Source of the DNA: Thiomicrorhabdus sp965603495
Lineage (GTDB): Bacteria; Pseudomonadota; Gammaproteobacteria; Thiomicrospirales; Thiomicrospiraceae
Length of the DNA stretch: 64,000 bases
NCBI GenBank assembly: GCA_965603495.1
Contig: CBFDDF010000006.1
Span: 113,962-177,961 of the forward strand
Reading direction: 5' to 3'
In this document: positions 17,879-26,971 of the stretch, piece by piece
How positions within the stretch are numbered: the first letter of the stretch is position 1
How the letters are laid out: each line of letters opens with the position of its first letter
Notes under the pieces: generated by a model
What the model was told of the DNA's origin: nothing
The model's input: the letters and a program-made list of their open reading frames with translations, nothing else
Databases searched by the model: none
Made by a program: the position numbers and the translations under genes

Positions 17879-18367
17879 GATTTCTCCTGAAATTTTCTGT
17901 GTTTCTAGTTGTTTATACTTCTAGCGAATGCACCCATACTTAATTTGCACGATTTATTTAAAGCGTGAAAAGAGGTCGGTTTAGATTCGTTTAGGGATAT
18001 TTTGATGATGAATAGACCGATAATCTTTAGATTATAAAGTCATCCAATTGAATCAATGAATTTTGAATATCTGCAATTATTACATGAATAAACTGGGTTG
18101 CGCAAGGTTTATTGCGTAAAAAACATCAGTTATTTAGCGATAGGGGTGTGGGAAAAAGGCAACATAATGAATTTATTTAGGTTTCCGTCCACTTTATCGC
18201 TCTGATAAGTCATAAAATTTGCCTGAATTGCTTAAACCATTTGAGAAGGTCACGTTAGCGATCTTAAATTGAGATAAAATCTGCACCTCATAAAGTTTAA
18301 CTTAAGTTTAGCGACTCTTCATTATGCTAACAATAGCACTGAAACATTGAACCGCTTTGGAAACCCC
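17879..18367. other. Intergenic region between trxA and uvrD
   Basis: Divergent spacer of about 490 nt, AT-rich. It should carry the promoters of trxA (left) and uvrD (right). I see no convincing ORF, RNA gene or palindrome-family copy in it. Confidence 0.5.
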
Positions 18368-20644
18368 ATGGATATTTCTTATATATTAAATGATTTAAAC
18401 GATGCGCAACGTGAGGCAATTACCGCCGAGAATACGCACGCCCTGATTTTGGCCGGGGCAGGCAGCGGTAAAACTCGCGTCTTGGTGCATCGAATTGCCT
18501 GGTTAACCCAGGTTATGGGGTTCTCACCTTACAATGTACTCGCCGTCACCTTTACTAATAAGGCGTCGAGTGAGATGCGCGGGCGTATTGAATCACTGAT
18601 AGGGCAACAGGCTGGCGGTTTAACCATGGGGACTTTTCATGGGATTGCTTATCGCCTATTACGTCAACATCATCAAGAAGTGGGTTTGCCGCAAAGTTTC
18701 CAGATTTTGGATTCGGATGATCAAAAGCGCGTCATTAAACGTCTGTTGAAAGCGATGGAACTGGATGAAAATCAGTGGCCACACAAGCAAATTCAAGCTT
18801 TTATTAACGGCGAGAAAGAGGAAGGACGACGTCCGCATCATATTGATATAGGACATAACCCTTTCGTCGGTAAGATGGTACAAGTTTACCAAGCCTATGA
18901 AGAGCAATGTCAGCGCTCAGGCCTGGTGGATTTTGCCGAGTTATTATTAAGAGCACATGAGCTGTGGCTGAAAAACCCACAGGTATTGGCGCATTATCAA
19001 GCGCGTTATAAACATATATTGGTGGACGAGTTTCAAGATACCAATAGTTTGCAGTACGCCTGGTTACGCGTTTTAGCTGGGGGTTCAGGTAAATTGTTTG
19101 TGGTCGGTGATGATGATCAGTCTATCTATGGTTGGCGTGGTGCTAAGGTCGAAAATATTCGCCAGTTTGAAGAAGACTTTGCGAATGTCAAAATGGTTCG
19201 CCTCGAACAGAACTATCGTTCGACGGGCACCATTCTAAAAGCCGCCAATGCCTTGATTGCCCATAATACCACCCGCATGGGCAAGCAGTTATGGTCTGCT
19301 GGCGAGGATGGTGATTTGATTAAAGTCTATGAAGCCTTTAATGAATATGATGAAGCGCGTTATGTCTGTGGCCAGATTGAAGCTTGGTGTGAGCAGGGTG
19401 GTTCACGTAATGAAGCGGCGGTTTTATATCGCTCCAATGCTCAGTCACGTGTCATGGAGCAAGCCTTAATGCAGGCACAAATTCCTTATCGCGTTTATGG
19501 CGGCTTACGCTTTTATGACCGTGCGGAAATCAAGGATATATTGAGTTATCTGCGTTTATTGGTCAATCGCGACGATGATGCCGCGTTTGAACGCGCTTAT
19601 AACCATCCGCCTCGTGGTATAGGCCAAAAAACTGCGGATACCATTCGTGAAGTCGCTAAACACAAACAAATTCCATTGTGGCAAGCGGCTGAACAATTGG
19701 TTGAGCAAGGTTTAACCGCACGCGCTAAAACTTCGATTGCCAGCTTTTTGGAACTGATTGAAGGTTTGACGGAAGCCACTCAAGGTCTGTCTTTAGAAGA
19801 TCAGATGTTAAAGGTCGTCTCACGCTCAGGCCTGCAAGCCCATTTTGAAAAAGACAGTTCAGAGCAAGGCAAAGGCCGCCTAGAAAATATTGATGAGTTG
19901 ATTAATGCCGCAGGTCAGTTTAAACAAATGCAATCGCAAACCACAGCAGAAGGCTTGCCCACAGAAAGCCAAGTGATTGCCGATGGCGTTGATGCCATCG
20001 CGCAACAAGATGGCACTCTGTTACAAAATCCGCAATACGACAATCCATTGGCAGACTTCTTGGCACAAGCGGCATTAGAGGCTGGCGAACAACAGGCGGA
20101 AGAGTGGGAGTCAGCGGTGCAATTAATGACCATACATGCCGCTAAGGGGTTGGAATTTCCATTGGTGTTTATGATTGGCGTTGAAGAGGGCTTGTTCCCA
20201 TCACAACGTTCACATGATGATCCTGCCAGCTTAGAAGAAGAGCGTCGATTGGCGTACGTTGGAGTGACGCGAGCTGAAAAACAGTTGATGATTACCTTTG
20301 CCAATCATCGCCGCCTACACGGCACAGAAATTTACCCAATGCCTTCACGGTTTATTAAAGAAATTCCAAGCGACTGTGTTGATTTTGTCCGTCTATCGGG
20401 TTCGGTTAGACCGACGGTAGCAGGCGGTTATAACACTGGGATGAATGCCAGTCTGCAAGCTGCATTGGATGCTGAGAATGAAACCGGATTCAGTGCAGGA
20501 GAAGCTGTTTTCCACCAGAAATTTGGGGATGGCACAGTGGTCGGTATTGAAGGCAGTGGTGATCATGCACGTATCAATGTTAATTTTAAAAATGCCGGTT
20601 CTAAATGGTTGGTGACCGCCTATGCGAATCTGCAAAAGAAATAA
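18368..20644 (+). CDS. uvrD: DNA helicase II UvrD (superfamily 1)
   Basis: 758 residues from the chosen start. ATP-dependent 3'-5' helicase in nucleotide excision and mismatch repair. Motifs in order: LNDAQREAI (Q motif), LAGAGSGKTRVL (Walker A), VTFTNKASSEM (Ia), VDEFQDTN (II), VVGDDDQSIYGWRGA (III), LEQNYRST (IV), MTIHAAKGLEFPLVFMIGVEEG (V) and EEERRLAYVGVTRA (VI). The C-terminus GDGTVVGIEGSGDHARINVNF with WLVTAYANL is the UvrD tudor-like end and separates it from Rep. The ATG at 18368 (GGA about 8 nt upstream) fits homologues; the frame runs back to a TTG at 18347. Confidence 0.95.
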   Translation: MDISYILNDLNDAQREAITAENTHALILAGAGSGKTRVLVHRIAWLTQVMGFSPYNVLAVTFTNKASSEMRGRIESLIGQQAGGLTMGTFHGIAYRLLRQHHQEVGLPQSFQILDSDDQKRVIKRLLKAMELDENQWPHKQIQAFINGEKEEGRRPHHIDIGHNPFVGKMVQVYQAYEEQCQRSGLVDFAELLLRAHELWLKNPQVLAHYQARYKHILVDEFQDTNSLQYAWLRVLAGGSGKLFVVGDDDQSIYGWRGAKVENIRQFEEDFANVKMVRLEQNYRSTGTILKAANALIAHNTTRMGKQLWSAGEDGDLIKVYEAFNEYDEARYVCGQIEAWCEQGGSRNEAAVLYRSNAQSRVMEQALMQAQIPYRVYGGLRFYDRAEIKDILSYLRLLVNRDDDAAFERAYNHPPRGIGQKTADTIREVAKHKQIPLWQAAEQLVEQGLTARAKTSIASFLELIEGLTEATQGLSLEDQMLKVVSRSGLQAHFEKDSSEQGKGRLENIDELINAAGQFKQMQSQTTAEGLPTESQVIADGVDAIAQQDGTLLQNPQYDNPLADFLAQAALEAGEQQAEEWESAVQLMTIHAAKGLEFPLVFMIGVEEGLFPSQRSHDDPASLEEERRLAYVGVTRAEKQLMITFANHRRLHGTEIYPMPSRFIKEIPSDCVDFVRLSGSVRPTVAGGYNTGMNASLQAALDAENETGFSAGEAVFHQKFGDGTVVGIEGSGDHARINVNFKNAGSKWLVTAYANLQKK

Positions 20645-20652
20645 GCGCTGAT

Positions 20653-21345
20653 ATGAAAGCTAACCCCTATACAGTAGAAACCGCCACAGAGTTCCCTAAC
20701 GCAACGGCTGAATTGTTACAGGTTCGAGGGTTATTGACGGTAGGTATGTTGAAGCCAGTTGATTTAACGATACAGGCGGGGCAGCTGTGGATGTTGTCAG
20801 GGATATCCGGAACCGGAAAGTCGCAACTGTTGAAAGCCATTGCTGACCTTATTCCACATAGTGGCCAGGCCTGGTTGAATGGGGTGGCGCAAAACGCGAT
20901 CAGTCCGGAAACCTGGCGTGGGCAAGTCATGTATTTTGCCGCTGAAACCGCTTGGTGGTTAGAAACCATTGCAGGACATTTTGCAGAGGATCCGAGCCCT
21001 CAGCAACTGGAGGCTTTGGGCTTAGATCAAAGTATCTTGCAGAAACATCCCGACAGTTGTTCCAGTGGTGAAAAACAACGTTTGGCTTTGTTAAGAGGTT
21101 TGGCGCTTAAACCGAAAGTCCTACTGTTGGACGAGATTACAGCCAATCTTGATCCTGAAAGCACACTGAAAGTAGAAGCCTTTTTGCAGCAATATATTCA
21201 AACATATCAATCTCTATCAGAGCGAACCTCATTACCCGTATTACCAAATGAGGGCGCCACACGCGCTATTTTGTGGATTTCGCATGACGTCCATCAACGT
21301 CAACGCTTGACCCGTCCTGAATTACAGTTGGTACTAAATAAGTGA
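20653..21345 (+). CDS. fetA: ABC transporter ATPase, FetA/YbbL type
   Basis: 230 residues, single ATPase domain. Walker A GISGTGKSQLL, signature CSSGEKQRL (a variant of LSGGQ), Walker B VLLLDEITANLD and switch His in WISHDVHQR. Partner of the membrane protein encoded next; the pair is described in E. coli as an exporter that lowers iron-linked oxidative stress, so iron export is family inference. An ATG at 20653, 9 nt past the uvrD stop, is the best start. A near copy of the palindrome (GCCAGGCCTGGT, from 20864) encodes GQAWLN after Walker A. Confidence 0.87.
   Translation: MKANPYTVETATEFPNATAELLQVRGLLTVGMLKPVDLTIQAGQLWMLSGISGTGKSQLLKAIADLIPHSGQAWLNGVAQNAISPETWRGQVMYFAAETAWWLETIAGHFAEDPSPQQLEALGLDQSILQKHPDSCSSGEKQRLALLRGLALKPKVLLLDEITANLDPESTLKVEAFLQQYIQTYQSLSERTSLPVLPNEGATRAILWISHDVHQRQRLTRPELQLVLNK
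20864..20875. repeat. Near copy of the palindrome inside fetA (11 of 12)
   Basis: GCCAGGCCTGGT, one base from the family consensus, encoding Gly-Gln-Ala-Trp. Confidence 0.5.
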
Positions 21346-21361
21346 ACTTACCGAAAATAAG

Positions 21362-21373
21362 ACCAGGCCTGGT
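21362..21373. repeat. ACCAGGCCTGGT palindrome between fetA and fetB
   Basis: Exact 12-mer in a 64-nt gap inside what should be a two-gene operon, followed by GGTTTTT. It might attenuate transcription into fetB. Confidence 0.75.
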
Positions 21374-21409
21374 GGTTTTTAACAGCTTGCAAACTTTAGG
21401 GTGCTTAGC

Positions 21410-22201
21410 ATGATTTTAATCAGTTATTGGGATCTATTGACCCTGTCTTTTTTGGTCTTTTTGCTCGGTGGAGTGCTGTGGTTAAACGGCTTTAGCCAGG
21501 TCAAGCAGCTGTGGTGGGCGACCCTTAGAATGGCTGCTCAATTGCTGTTTATGGGTATCTGGCTGAGTTGGGTTTTCTATGCTGAGAATGTGTTATGGGT
21601 TGTCCTGGTTGGCCTCGTGATGCTCAGTGCTGCGGGTTATGAAATCTCAAAACGACAGCAGTACCGCTTGAACAAGTTACACGGGGTATGGATAGGATTA
21701 CTCTCCTTATCGTTTACCTCGTTAATGCTGTTGATTGGCGTGTTGGTATTTGTGATTCAACCTGAACCTTGGTATCAACCGCAATATCTTATCCCTTTGC
21801 TTGGGATGTTATTAGGGAATAGTATGACATCGATTGGGGTAGGGTTGGATACGCTGACACGCAGTGCTGTGCAACTGAAGGCTAAAATAGAAGCGCAGCT
21901 CGCCTTGGGGGAAACGGCTAAACAATCCATGCAGTTCATTAAAGAACAAAGTTTGCATGCCGCCATGATTCCAGTGATTAATATGCTGGTAGCCGCAGGG
22001 GTTGTTTCCTTACCCGGGATGATGACTGGGCAAATCTTAGCCGGCGCTGATCCGGCAGAGGCGGTAAAATATCAAATTATGATTATGTTGTTGATTGCCA
22101 CCTCTACGGGATTAGGCACTTTAATCGCGATAGAGATTGCCAGTCGCCGATTGTTTGATGATCGACAACGCCTACAACTTGATGTTCTCAGTAAAGCGTA
22201 A
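21410..22201 (+). CDS. fetB: FetB/YbbM family membrane permease
   Basis: 263 residues with about seven membrane segments spread over the length. The UPF0014 signature LPGMMTGQILAGADP is present near 205-220, followed by two helices and a short basic tail. Acts with FetA as an inner-membrane ABC exporter. The start at 21410 has a TTAGGG site 8-10 nt upstream; a GTG at 21401 in frame lacks spacing for one. Confidence 0.88.
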   Translation: MILISYWDLLTLSFLVFLLGGVLWLNGFSQVKQLWWATLRMAAQLLFMGIWLSWVFYAENVLWVVLVGLVMLSAAGYEISKRQQYRLNKLHGVWIGLLSLSFTSLMLLIGVLVFVIQPEPWYQPQYLIPLLGMLLGNSMTSIGVGLDTLTRSAVQLKAKIEAQLALGETAKQSMQFIKEQSLHAAMIPVINMLVAAGVVSLPGMMTGQILAGADPAEAVKYQIMIMLLIATSTGLGTLIAIEIASRRLFDDRQRLQLDVLSKA

Positions 22202-22238
22202 GTTGTAGCAATAAGCTTTGAATCTCGGTAATGCTTGA

Positions 22239-22901
22239 TTACTGAATCGTGGTCAATCCTAATGAATTCCATGCCTGCATACCACCTCGATACCAATGGA
22301 TTTTATGGGCAGGATAACCCATGCTCACCAGTGTTATGATGTTGGTCGGCGATTGGCCACACCAAGGGCCATTGCAGAACAACACCAACTCCTTGGCTTT
22401 AGAAAAGTCCCAGATATTATCTTCAAGCGTCGCCCCAAAACGATCCGTTAAAAGACTCTCAACCACAATCGGCTCGTAGGTAGAGGCTTTACGGTAAAGT
22501 TGCGTCCAAGGAATGTTGACCGCACTGGGAATGGTGCCTTTAGCCACCCAATCAGGCGTTCTAGAATCAATAATCAATAGGCTCTTGTCGCCCTTTGCAA
22601 CACGTTTTAGAAAGCCCAACATCTCAATCTCACCAATCGTATTTACCCCTGGCAATAGCTGTATGGGCTGCACGCAAAAGGGCGGACACTCTCTTGAAGT
22701 CAAAGCATAGTCATCAATGATTTTGCTCTGAGTATTTTGATTACGCTGGATGGTAACGGGCTTGCCCTGGTGTTTTACTGTTATGGAGCCAATGTCTTTA
22801 GTGATATTGACTTTTAGTTTGGGCTCAGCTGCTTTGACGATAACCGTACCGCTAACCATGAATGCAATAATACAGATGGGTAATAACTTATGGTAATTCA
22901 T
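22239..22901 (-). CDS. Exported rhodanese-domain protein with extra cysteines
   Basis: 220 residues. Signal peptide about 1-24 (ends VKAAEP). A middle region has CPPFC at 72-76. The rhodanese domain covers about 85-215: LLIIDSRTPDWVAKGTIPSAVNIP, then the active loop at 176-182, CNGPWCG, with catalytic Cys176 and a second Cys181, and a final WYRGGMQAWNSLGL. Likely periplasmic and handles sulfane sulfur or protein thiols. The CPPFC pair could form a redox disulfide. Followed on the minus strand by the end of fetB in convergent orientation. Substrate unknown. Confidence 0.8.
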   Translation of the reverse strand: MNYHKLLPICIIAFMVSGTVIVKAAEPKLKVNITKDIGSITVKHQGKPVTIQRNQNTQSKIIDDYALTSRECPPFCVQPIQLLPGVNTIGEIEMLGFLKRVAKGDKSLLIIDSRTPDWVAKGTIPSAVNIPWTQLYRKASTYEPIVVESLLTDRFGATLEDNIWDFSKAKELVLFCNGPWCGQSPTNIITLVSMGYPAHKIHWYRGGMQAWNSLGLTTIQ

Positions 22902-23059
22902 ATCTATTCTCCCTTGAGGATTGTGAATAAGAATGATTTGAACCTTTATTTTAATCCAAAAGATATTAAAGCCATTATGTTAATAATGATGTTGTTTTAT
23001 AAAGGAATTTAATGGATGATTTGGGAGGTGGGTATTTTAATTTGAATGATGTAAATTGA

Positions 23060-23081
23060 AACCTACCAGGCCTGGTAGGTT
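23060..23081. terminator. ACCAGGCCTGGT palindrome in a perfect 22-bp inverted repeat
   Basis: Exact 12-mer at 23065-23076 with arms AACCT/AGGTT. It lies 10 nt beyond the efpL stop and has T-rich sequence on the minus-strand 3' side (AATTT). Confidence 0.7.
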
Positions 23082-23091
23082 CAAAAATCGC

Positions 23092-23655
23092 TTAAGCGCG
23101 AGACAAAAACTTACCCGTTAAAGTACTGACCTTCACAATCTCATTCGGTTCAATAAACTCAGGTACCTGAATCTCATAACCCGTTGACAGTTTTGCTGGT
23201 TTGGTACGGCCTGCGCCACTGGATTTGCTACCCGGATTGGTTTCGACCACTTCTAGTTCAACATTGGTCGGTAGTTCAATGGCCAGCACTTGGTCTTCCC
23301 ATAACAACGCAGTAATCCCACCGAGTCCTTCGGTAATGTATTTTTTCTCATCTTCTAGTTCATCAGCATTTAACAAGTATTGGCTGTAGTCTTCATTATT
23401 CATAAAGACGTAGTTATCACCATCGATATACGAAAACATGACGGGTACTTTCGGACAGTCGATCTCTTTTAACATGTCGTCACTTTTAAAAGTTTCATCG
23501 ACTTTTTGCCCGGTTTTCAGGTTGTTGAAACGCATTTTGTATAAAGTGGATGCGCCACGTGAAGAGGGGTTGCGAACATCGTAGGTTTTCAGGATGTGGG
23601 GAACGCCATTGATTTCAACAACGTCGCCTTTTTTGAGTTCACTGACTTTAGGCAT
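23092..23655 (-). CDS. efpL: Elongation factor P-like protein EfpL (YeiP)
   Basis: 187 residues, three EF-P-like beta domains. The tip loop of domain I reads NPSSRGASTLYKMRF with Arg33 at the position where canonical EF-P has its modified Lys. STLYKMRF, DGDNYVFMN and KLSTGYEIQVPEFI are EfpL/YeiP features, so it is not the canonical EF-P. It binds stalled ribosomes and helps at some proline motifs. Start ATG with AAGGAAT 5-6 nt upstream. A 21-bp inverted repeat lies in the leader. Confidence 0.9.
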   Translation of the reverse strand: MPKVSELKKGDVVEINGVPHILKTYDVRNPSSRGASTLYKMRFNNLKTGQKVDETFKSDDMLKEIDCPKVPVMFSYIDGDNYVFMNNEDYSQYLLNADELEDEKKYITEGLGGITALLWEDQVLAIELPTNVELEVVETNPGSKSSGAGRTKPAKLSTGYEIQVPEFIEPNEIVKVSTLTGKFLSRA

Positions 23656-23682
23656 GGTAGATTCCTTTCATTATTAAGAGCG

Positions 23683-23703
23683 ACATAATATGCGATATTA
23701 TGT
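23683..23703. promoter_or_regulatory. 21-bp perfect inverted repeat upstream of efpL
   Basis: ACATAATAT-GCG-ATATTATGT, arms of nine, about 28 nt upstream of the efpL ATG. It contains -10-like hexamers on both strands. Candidate operator, or a 5' leader hairpin. Confidence 0.4.
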
Positions 23704-23824
23704 GCGGCCAATTTTGTGGGCTATTTTCGAGAGTTTGTGTCAGGAATGCAAGCGGTCTTTTACGTGGCAGAGATGTAACGCTGATAGGTCTTGTTATGCC
23801 ATGTAGTCGTTTCAGGTGCCGGAG

Positions 23825-24742
23825 TTATTTGCCGAGGGTATTTTCGGCGGTACGATAGCCAAACTCAATCATCTCATTAATTTTGTTGAACTCTAGCATG
23901 CCACAAGCATCGCGCGGAATTTCAATGATAATGTCGGGCGGATAGGCGGCGAGCTGCTGGCGAGCAATACTGCTTTGCATGCTATCAAAAGCTTTATTAC
24001 TGATGTCGATCATATCCCAGCTTAAAGGCGTTTCAATAGCGGAGTCTTCAGGAAAAAAGTGCATCACGAGAGAATCGAATAAAGCGGAAGCATCATTTAA
24101 CCAAGAATCCTCATTGAGATCGTTTTCTACTTCGACAGGTGGCAGCTCAGCCGCTTTGGGTTTACCGCCGAGATTGACCACAATGATTAAATCATTCGTT
24201 TGCCCGAAGGTGGGTGCAATAGGCACTGGATTGAGTACGCCACCATCCACCAGTGTTATGCCGTGTTTATGGAAGGGGGTGAAAATCATCGGCAGGGCGG
24301 TAGAGGCGCGCATAGCGTCTAGCAGCGAGCCTTTTTGCAGCCAGACCTCTTTCTCATTTTCAATATCAGTGGCGACGGCAGTAAAAGGAATGGCGAGGTC
24401 TTCAATGTTAGGGTTGCCCAATACCTTTCTAAAGGCTTCAACGAGTTTATCGCCTTTAATTAAACCGCTACGATTCCATGCAATGTCAGTCAAGCCAAGA
24501 ATATCGGTATTGCTTAACTGCTTAAACCAGGCCTCACATTCATCGAGTTTATCGGCGGCATAAATACCGCCAATCAAAGCCCCTATGGAACTACCAGAGA
24601 TAGATTTGATCTGATAGTTGTGCGCTTCCAGCCAACGAATAATGCCAATATGCGCCATACCACGTGCGCCACCACTGCCTAGTACAAGGGAGACGGTTGT
24701 AACGGTTTGATTTGTTTGAGATGGCTGTTTGGGCAACGTCAT
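23825..24742 (-). CDS. Patatin-like phospholipase family protein (RssA-like)
   Basis: 305 residues, no signal peptide. Patatin hydrolase motifs: oxyanion GSGGARGMAHIG (22-33), nucleophile GSSIG in SISGSSIGALIGG, and catalytic Asp in DGGVLNPVP. The proteobacterial RssA/YchK group is the closest by eye. Lipid acyl hydrolase activity is family inference. Start ATG with AGGAG 7 nt upstream. It follows pgm on the same strand by 23 nt, so the two may be cotranscribed. Confidence 0.85.
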   Translation of the reverse strand: MTLPKQPSQTNQTVTTVSLVLGSGGARGMAHIGIIRWLEAHNYQIKSISGSSIGALIGGIYAADKLDECEAWFKQLSNTDILGLTDIAWNRSGLIKGDKLVEAFRKVLGNPNIEDLAIPFTAVATDIENEKEVWLQKGSLLDAMRASTALPMIFTPFHKHGITLVDGGVLNPVPIAPTFGQTNDLIIVVNLGGKPKAAELPPVEVENDLNEDSWLNDASALFDSLVMHFFPEDSAIETPLSWDMIDISNKAFDSMQSSIARQQLAAYPPDIIIEIPRDACGMLEFNKINEMIEFGYRTAENTLGK

Positions 24743-24754
24743 TGAAATACTCCT

Positions 24755-24765
24755 ACCAGGCCTGT
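24755..24765. repeat. Damaged palindrome copy at the pgm stop
   Basis: ACCAGGCCTGT, missing one G, directly beside the pgm stop codon and within the leader of the patatin-like gene. Confidence 0.45.
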
Positions 24766-26406
24766 TTACTTGAGAGCATCCGCGACAATGGCTTTGGCTT
24801 CATCAATGATTTGATCCAAATGTGTCTGGCCTTTAAAGCTTTCGGCGTAGATTTTATAGATGTCTTCAGTGCCGGATGGACGAGCAGCAAACCAACCATT
24901 TTCGGTGGTGATTTTCAGTCCACCAATCGCCGCGCCATTGCCTAGGGCATGCGTCAATTTAGCGGTAATGGCTTCGCCCGCTAAGCTATCCGCTTTGACC
25001 ATTTCAGGTGAAAGATTGCTTAAGATGGCCTTTTCTTCACGATTAGCAGGGGCATCAATGCGGCTGTAAATCGGGTCACCAAATTGCGCAGTCAGTTCTT
25101 GATACAGCGCCCCAGGATCTTTACCGGTGACTGCCGTGATTTCTGCTGCCAATAAGTTGAGGATAATGCCGTCTTTATCGGTGCTCCATGGGCCGCCATC
25201 AAAACGCAAGAAGGAGGCACCTGCAGACTCTTCTCCGCCGAAGCCAAAAGTCCCGGTTTGTAGACCGTCGACAAACCATTTAAAACCCACTGGCACTTCT
25301 GATAAGTTCAGATTGTTGGCTTTAGCGACACGGTCAATCATTGAACTAGACACTAAGGTTTTACCAACGGCCGCATTTTTTGGCCAGTTAGGACGATGTG
25401 TAAATAGGTATTGAATGACCACCGCTAAATAGTGGTTAGGGTTCATCAAGCCGACCGACTTGGTAACAATGCCGTGACGATCGACATCCGGATCATTGCC
25501 AAAGGCTAAATCATATTTGTCTTTAAGTTTAATCAGGCCTGCCATCGCATAAGGCGATGAACAATCCATACGGATTTTGCCATCTTTATCGACATGCATA
25601 AACGAGAAGGTAGGGTCGACTTGCGGGTTAATAATCGTTAAATCTAAGCCGTAAAAATCGGCAATCGGCTGCCAGTAATCAACCGCAGCGCCACCCATTG
25701 GATCGATTGCCAATTTTAAGCCAGCATCTTTAATGGCTTGCATATTAACGACTTTGTCCAGGTTCTCGACATAAGGCATGATTAAATCGGTCGGTGTGAC
25801 GTATTCCGAAGCCATCGCTTCCGTTAACGACAGTCGTTTTACTTTAGTAGAGCCTTCCAGAATAATCTCATTAGCTCGATCTTGAATCCATGAAGTGGCA
25901 TCGGTATCCGCAGGCCCACCCGTTGGTAGGTTGTATTTAAAACCACCGTCCTGTGGCGGGTTGTGCGAAGGGGTAATAATCACGCCATCGGCGAAACCAG
26001 CTTGGCGGCCTTTGTTGTAGGTGAGGATGGCATTGGAAACAACTGGCGTAGGCGTATAACGACCATTCGACTGAATAATAACATGAACCTTATTGGCGGC
26101 AAACACTTCAATCGCCGTGGCATGCGCCGCTTCAGACAATGCATGGGTATCCATGCCTATATACAACGGGCCATTGGTATTCTGTAAATGACGATACTCG
26201 ACAATCGCCTGACAAATTCCTGCAATATGGTCTTCATTAAAGGTGGTCTTACTCGAACAACCCCGATGCCCAGAGGTACCAAAGCTTACCGCTTGATCGG
26301 GATTGCTGACATCTGGTTTGTGAGTGTAATAGTCTGCCATCAATAGAGGGATATTTTCTAAAAGGGAATAAGGGGCTTTTTTGCCCGCTAATGGAGAATT
26401 TGCCAT
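24766..26406 (-). CDS. pgm: Phosphoglucomutase, alpha-D-glucose specific
   Basis: 546 residues. Interconverts glucose 1- and 6-phosphate, linking glycogen and nucleotide sugars to glycolysis. SFGTSGHRG near 42-50, active serine in TPSHNPPQDGG, metal loop DPDVDRHG, sugar loop GGEESAG and phosphate loop ARPSGTED near the end are in the order of the phosphohexomutase family. The N-terminal form matches the E. coli Pgm subfamily and not ManB. Start ATG at the complement of 26404-26406. Confidence 0.96.
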   Translation of the reverse strand: MANSPLAGKKAPYSLLENIPLLMADYYTHKPDVSNPDQAVSFGTSGHRGCSSKTTFNEDHIAGICQAIVEYRHLQNTNGPLYIGMDTHALSEAAHATAIEVFAANKVHVIIQSNGRYTPTPVVSNAILTYNKGRQAGFADGVIITPSHNPPQDGGFKYNLPTGGPADTDATSWIQDRANEIILEGSTKVKRLSLTEAMASEYVTPTDLIMPYVENLDKVVNMQAIKDAGLKLAIDPMGGAAVDYWQPIADFYGLDLTIINPQVDPTFSFMHVDKDGKIRMDCSSPYAMAGLIKLKDKYDLAFGNDPDVDRHGIVTKSVGLMNPNHYLAVVIQYLFTHRPNWPKNAAVGKTLVSSSMIDRVAKANNLNLSEVPVGFKWFVDGLQTGTFGFGGEESAGASFLRFDGGPWSTDKDGIILNLLAAEITAVTGKDPGALYQELTAQFGDPIYSRIDAPANREEKAILSNLSPEMVKADSLAGEAITAKLTHALGNGAAIGGLKITTENGWFAARPSGTEDIYKIYAESFKGQTHLDQIIDEAKAIVADALK

Positions 26407-26567
26407 GGATTAGATCGCTCGCTCTTTAGAATTTAATGGATGGTGTCGTTTTAAGTCCGTTGGAATGATTATATACAGGAACAGGATTAATACTTAAGAA
26501 AAATACCATATAAAATAGGCTTAAGCAGGACAGCTCTATATGGAGAGAAGTTTTCTTGTAAGTGTGC

Positions 26568-26606
26568 GTTAAACATCATAATTTAACACTAGAGTTGGTT
26601 TATAAT
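26568..26606 (+). promoter_or_regulatory. Possible operator/promoter for the His-rich and TonB receptor genes
   Basis: GTTAAA, 8 nt, TTTAAC inverted repeat at 26568-26587, followed by TATAAT at 26601-26606. A Zur- or Fur-type site would make sense with a metal receptor but the match is not to a consensus I can name. A TATAAT this near would give a transcript starting almost at the ATG of 26614. Confidence 0.3.
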
Positions 26607-26613
26607 TCCGCCT

Positions 26614-26928
26614 ATGAATCTTCGCTCTATGCCACTATTTGGATTAGGGTTATCGCACTTTAATCTTAAGTGGATAGCACCTTTTATTTTACTGTTTGTC
26701 TTAACCCAAACGGCTGGGTTATGGCACTCTGAAATTCATCCTTTTCATGAGCATACCGCAAGTTGTGATCTATTCGAACACTTAGCGCAACCGATCGATA
26801 ATCCTGAACCCTTTACGACCAAAATCAGCGCACCGCAACATCTTCTCTCGCCAAATAGTGCGCTGGTTTCAGTGTACTATGCCGTCTATCAGCCTTTTCA
26901 CCATAGTAGAGCCCCGCCTTTAGCCTAG
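26614..26928 (+). CDS. Small His-rich membrane or exported protein before a TonB receptor
   Basis: 104 residues. One hydrophobic segment (about 20-36), then HSEIHPFHEHTASCDLFEH: five His and one Cys in 19 residues. This suggests binding of zinc or another metal outside the membrane. The C-terminal third is Pro/His rich. Proteins like this sit before metal-related TonB receptors in other genomes. Translation may start at Met6. It is 43 nt before the receptor gene on the same strand, so likely an operon. Function not known. Confidence 0.6.
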   Translation: MNLRSMPLFGLGLSHFNLKWIAPFILLFVLTQTAGLWHSEIHPFHEHTASCDLFEHLAQPIDNPEPFTTKISAPQHLLSPNSALVSVYYAVYQPFHHSRAPPLA

Positions 26929-26971
26929 TTTTTTAGTTTTCATTAAAACAAATTAATTATTAGGATTTAGC

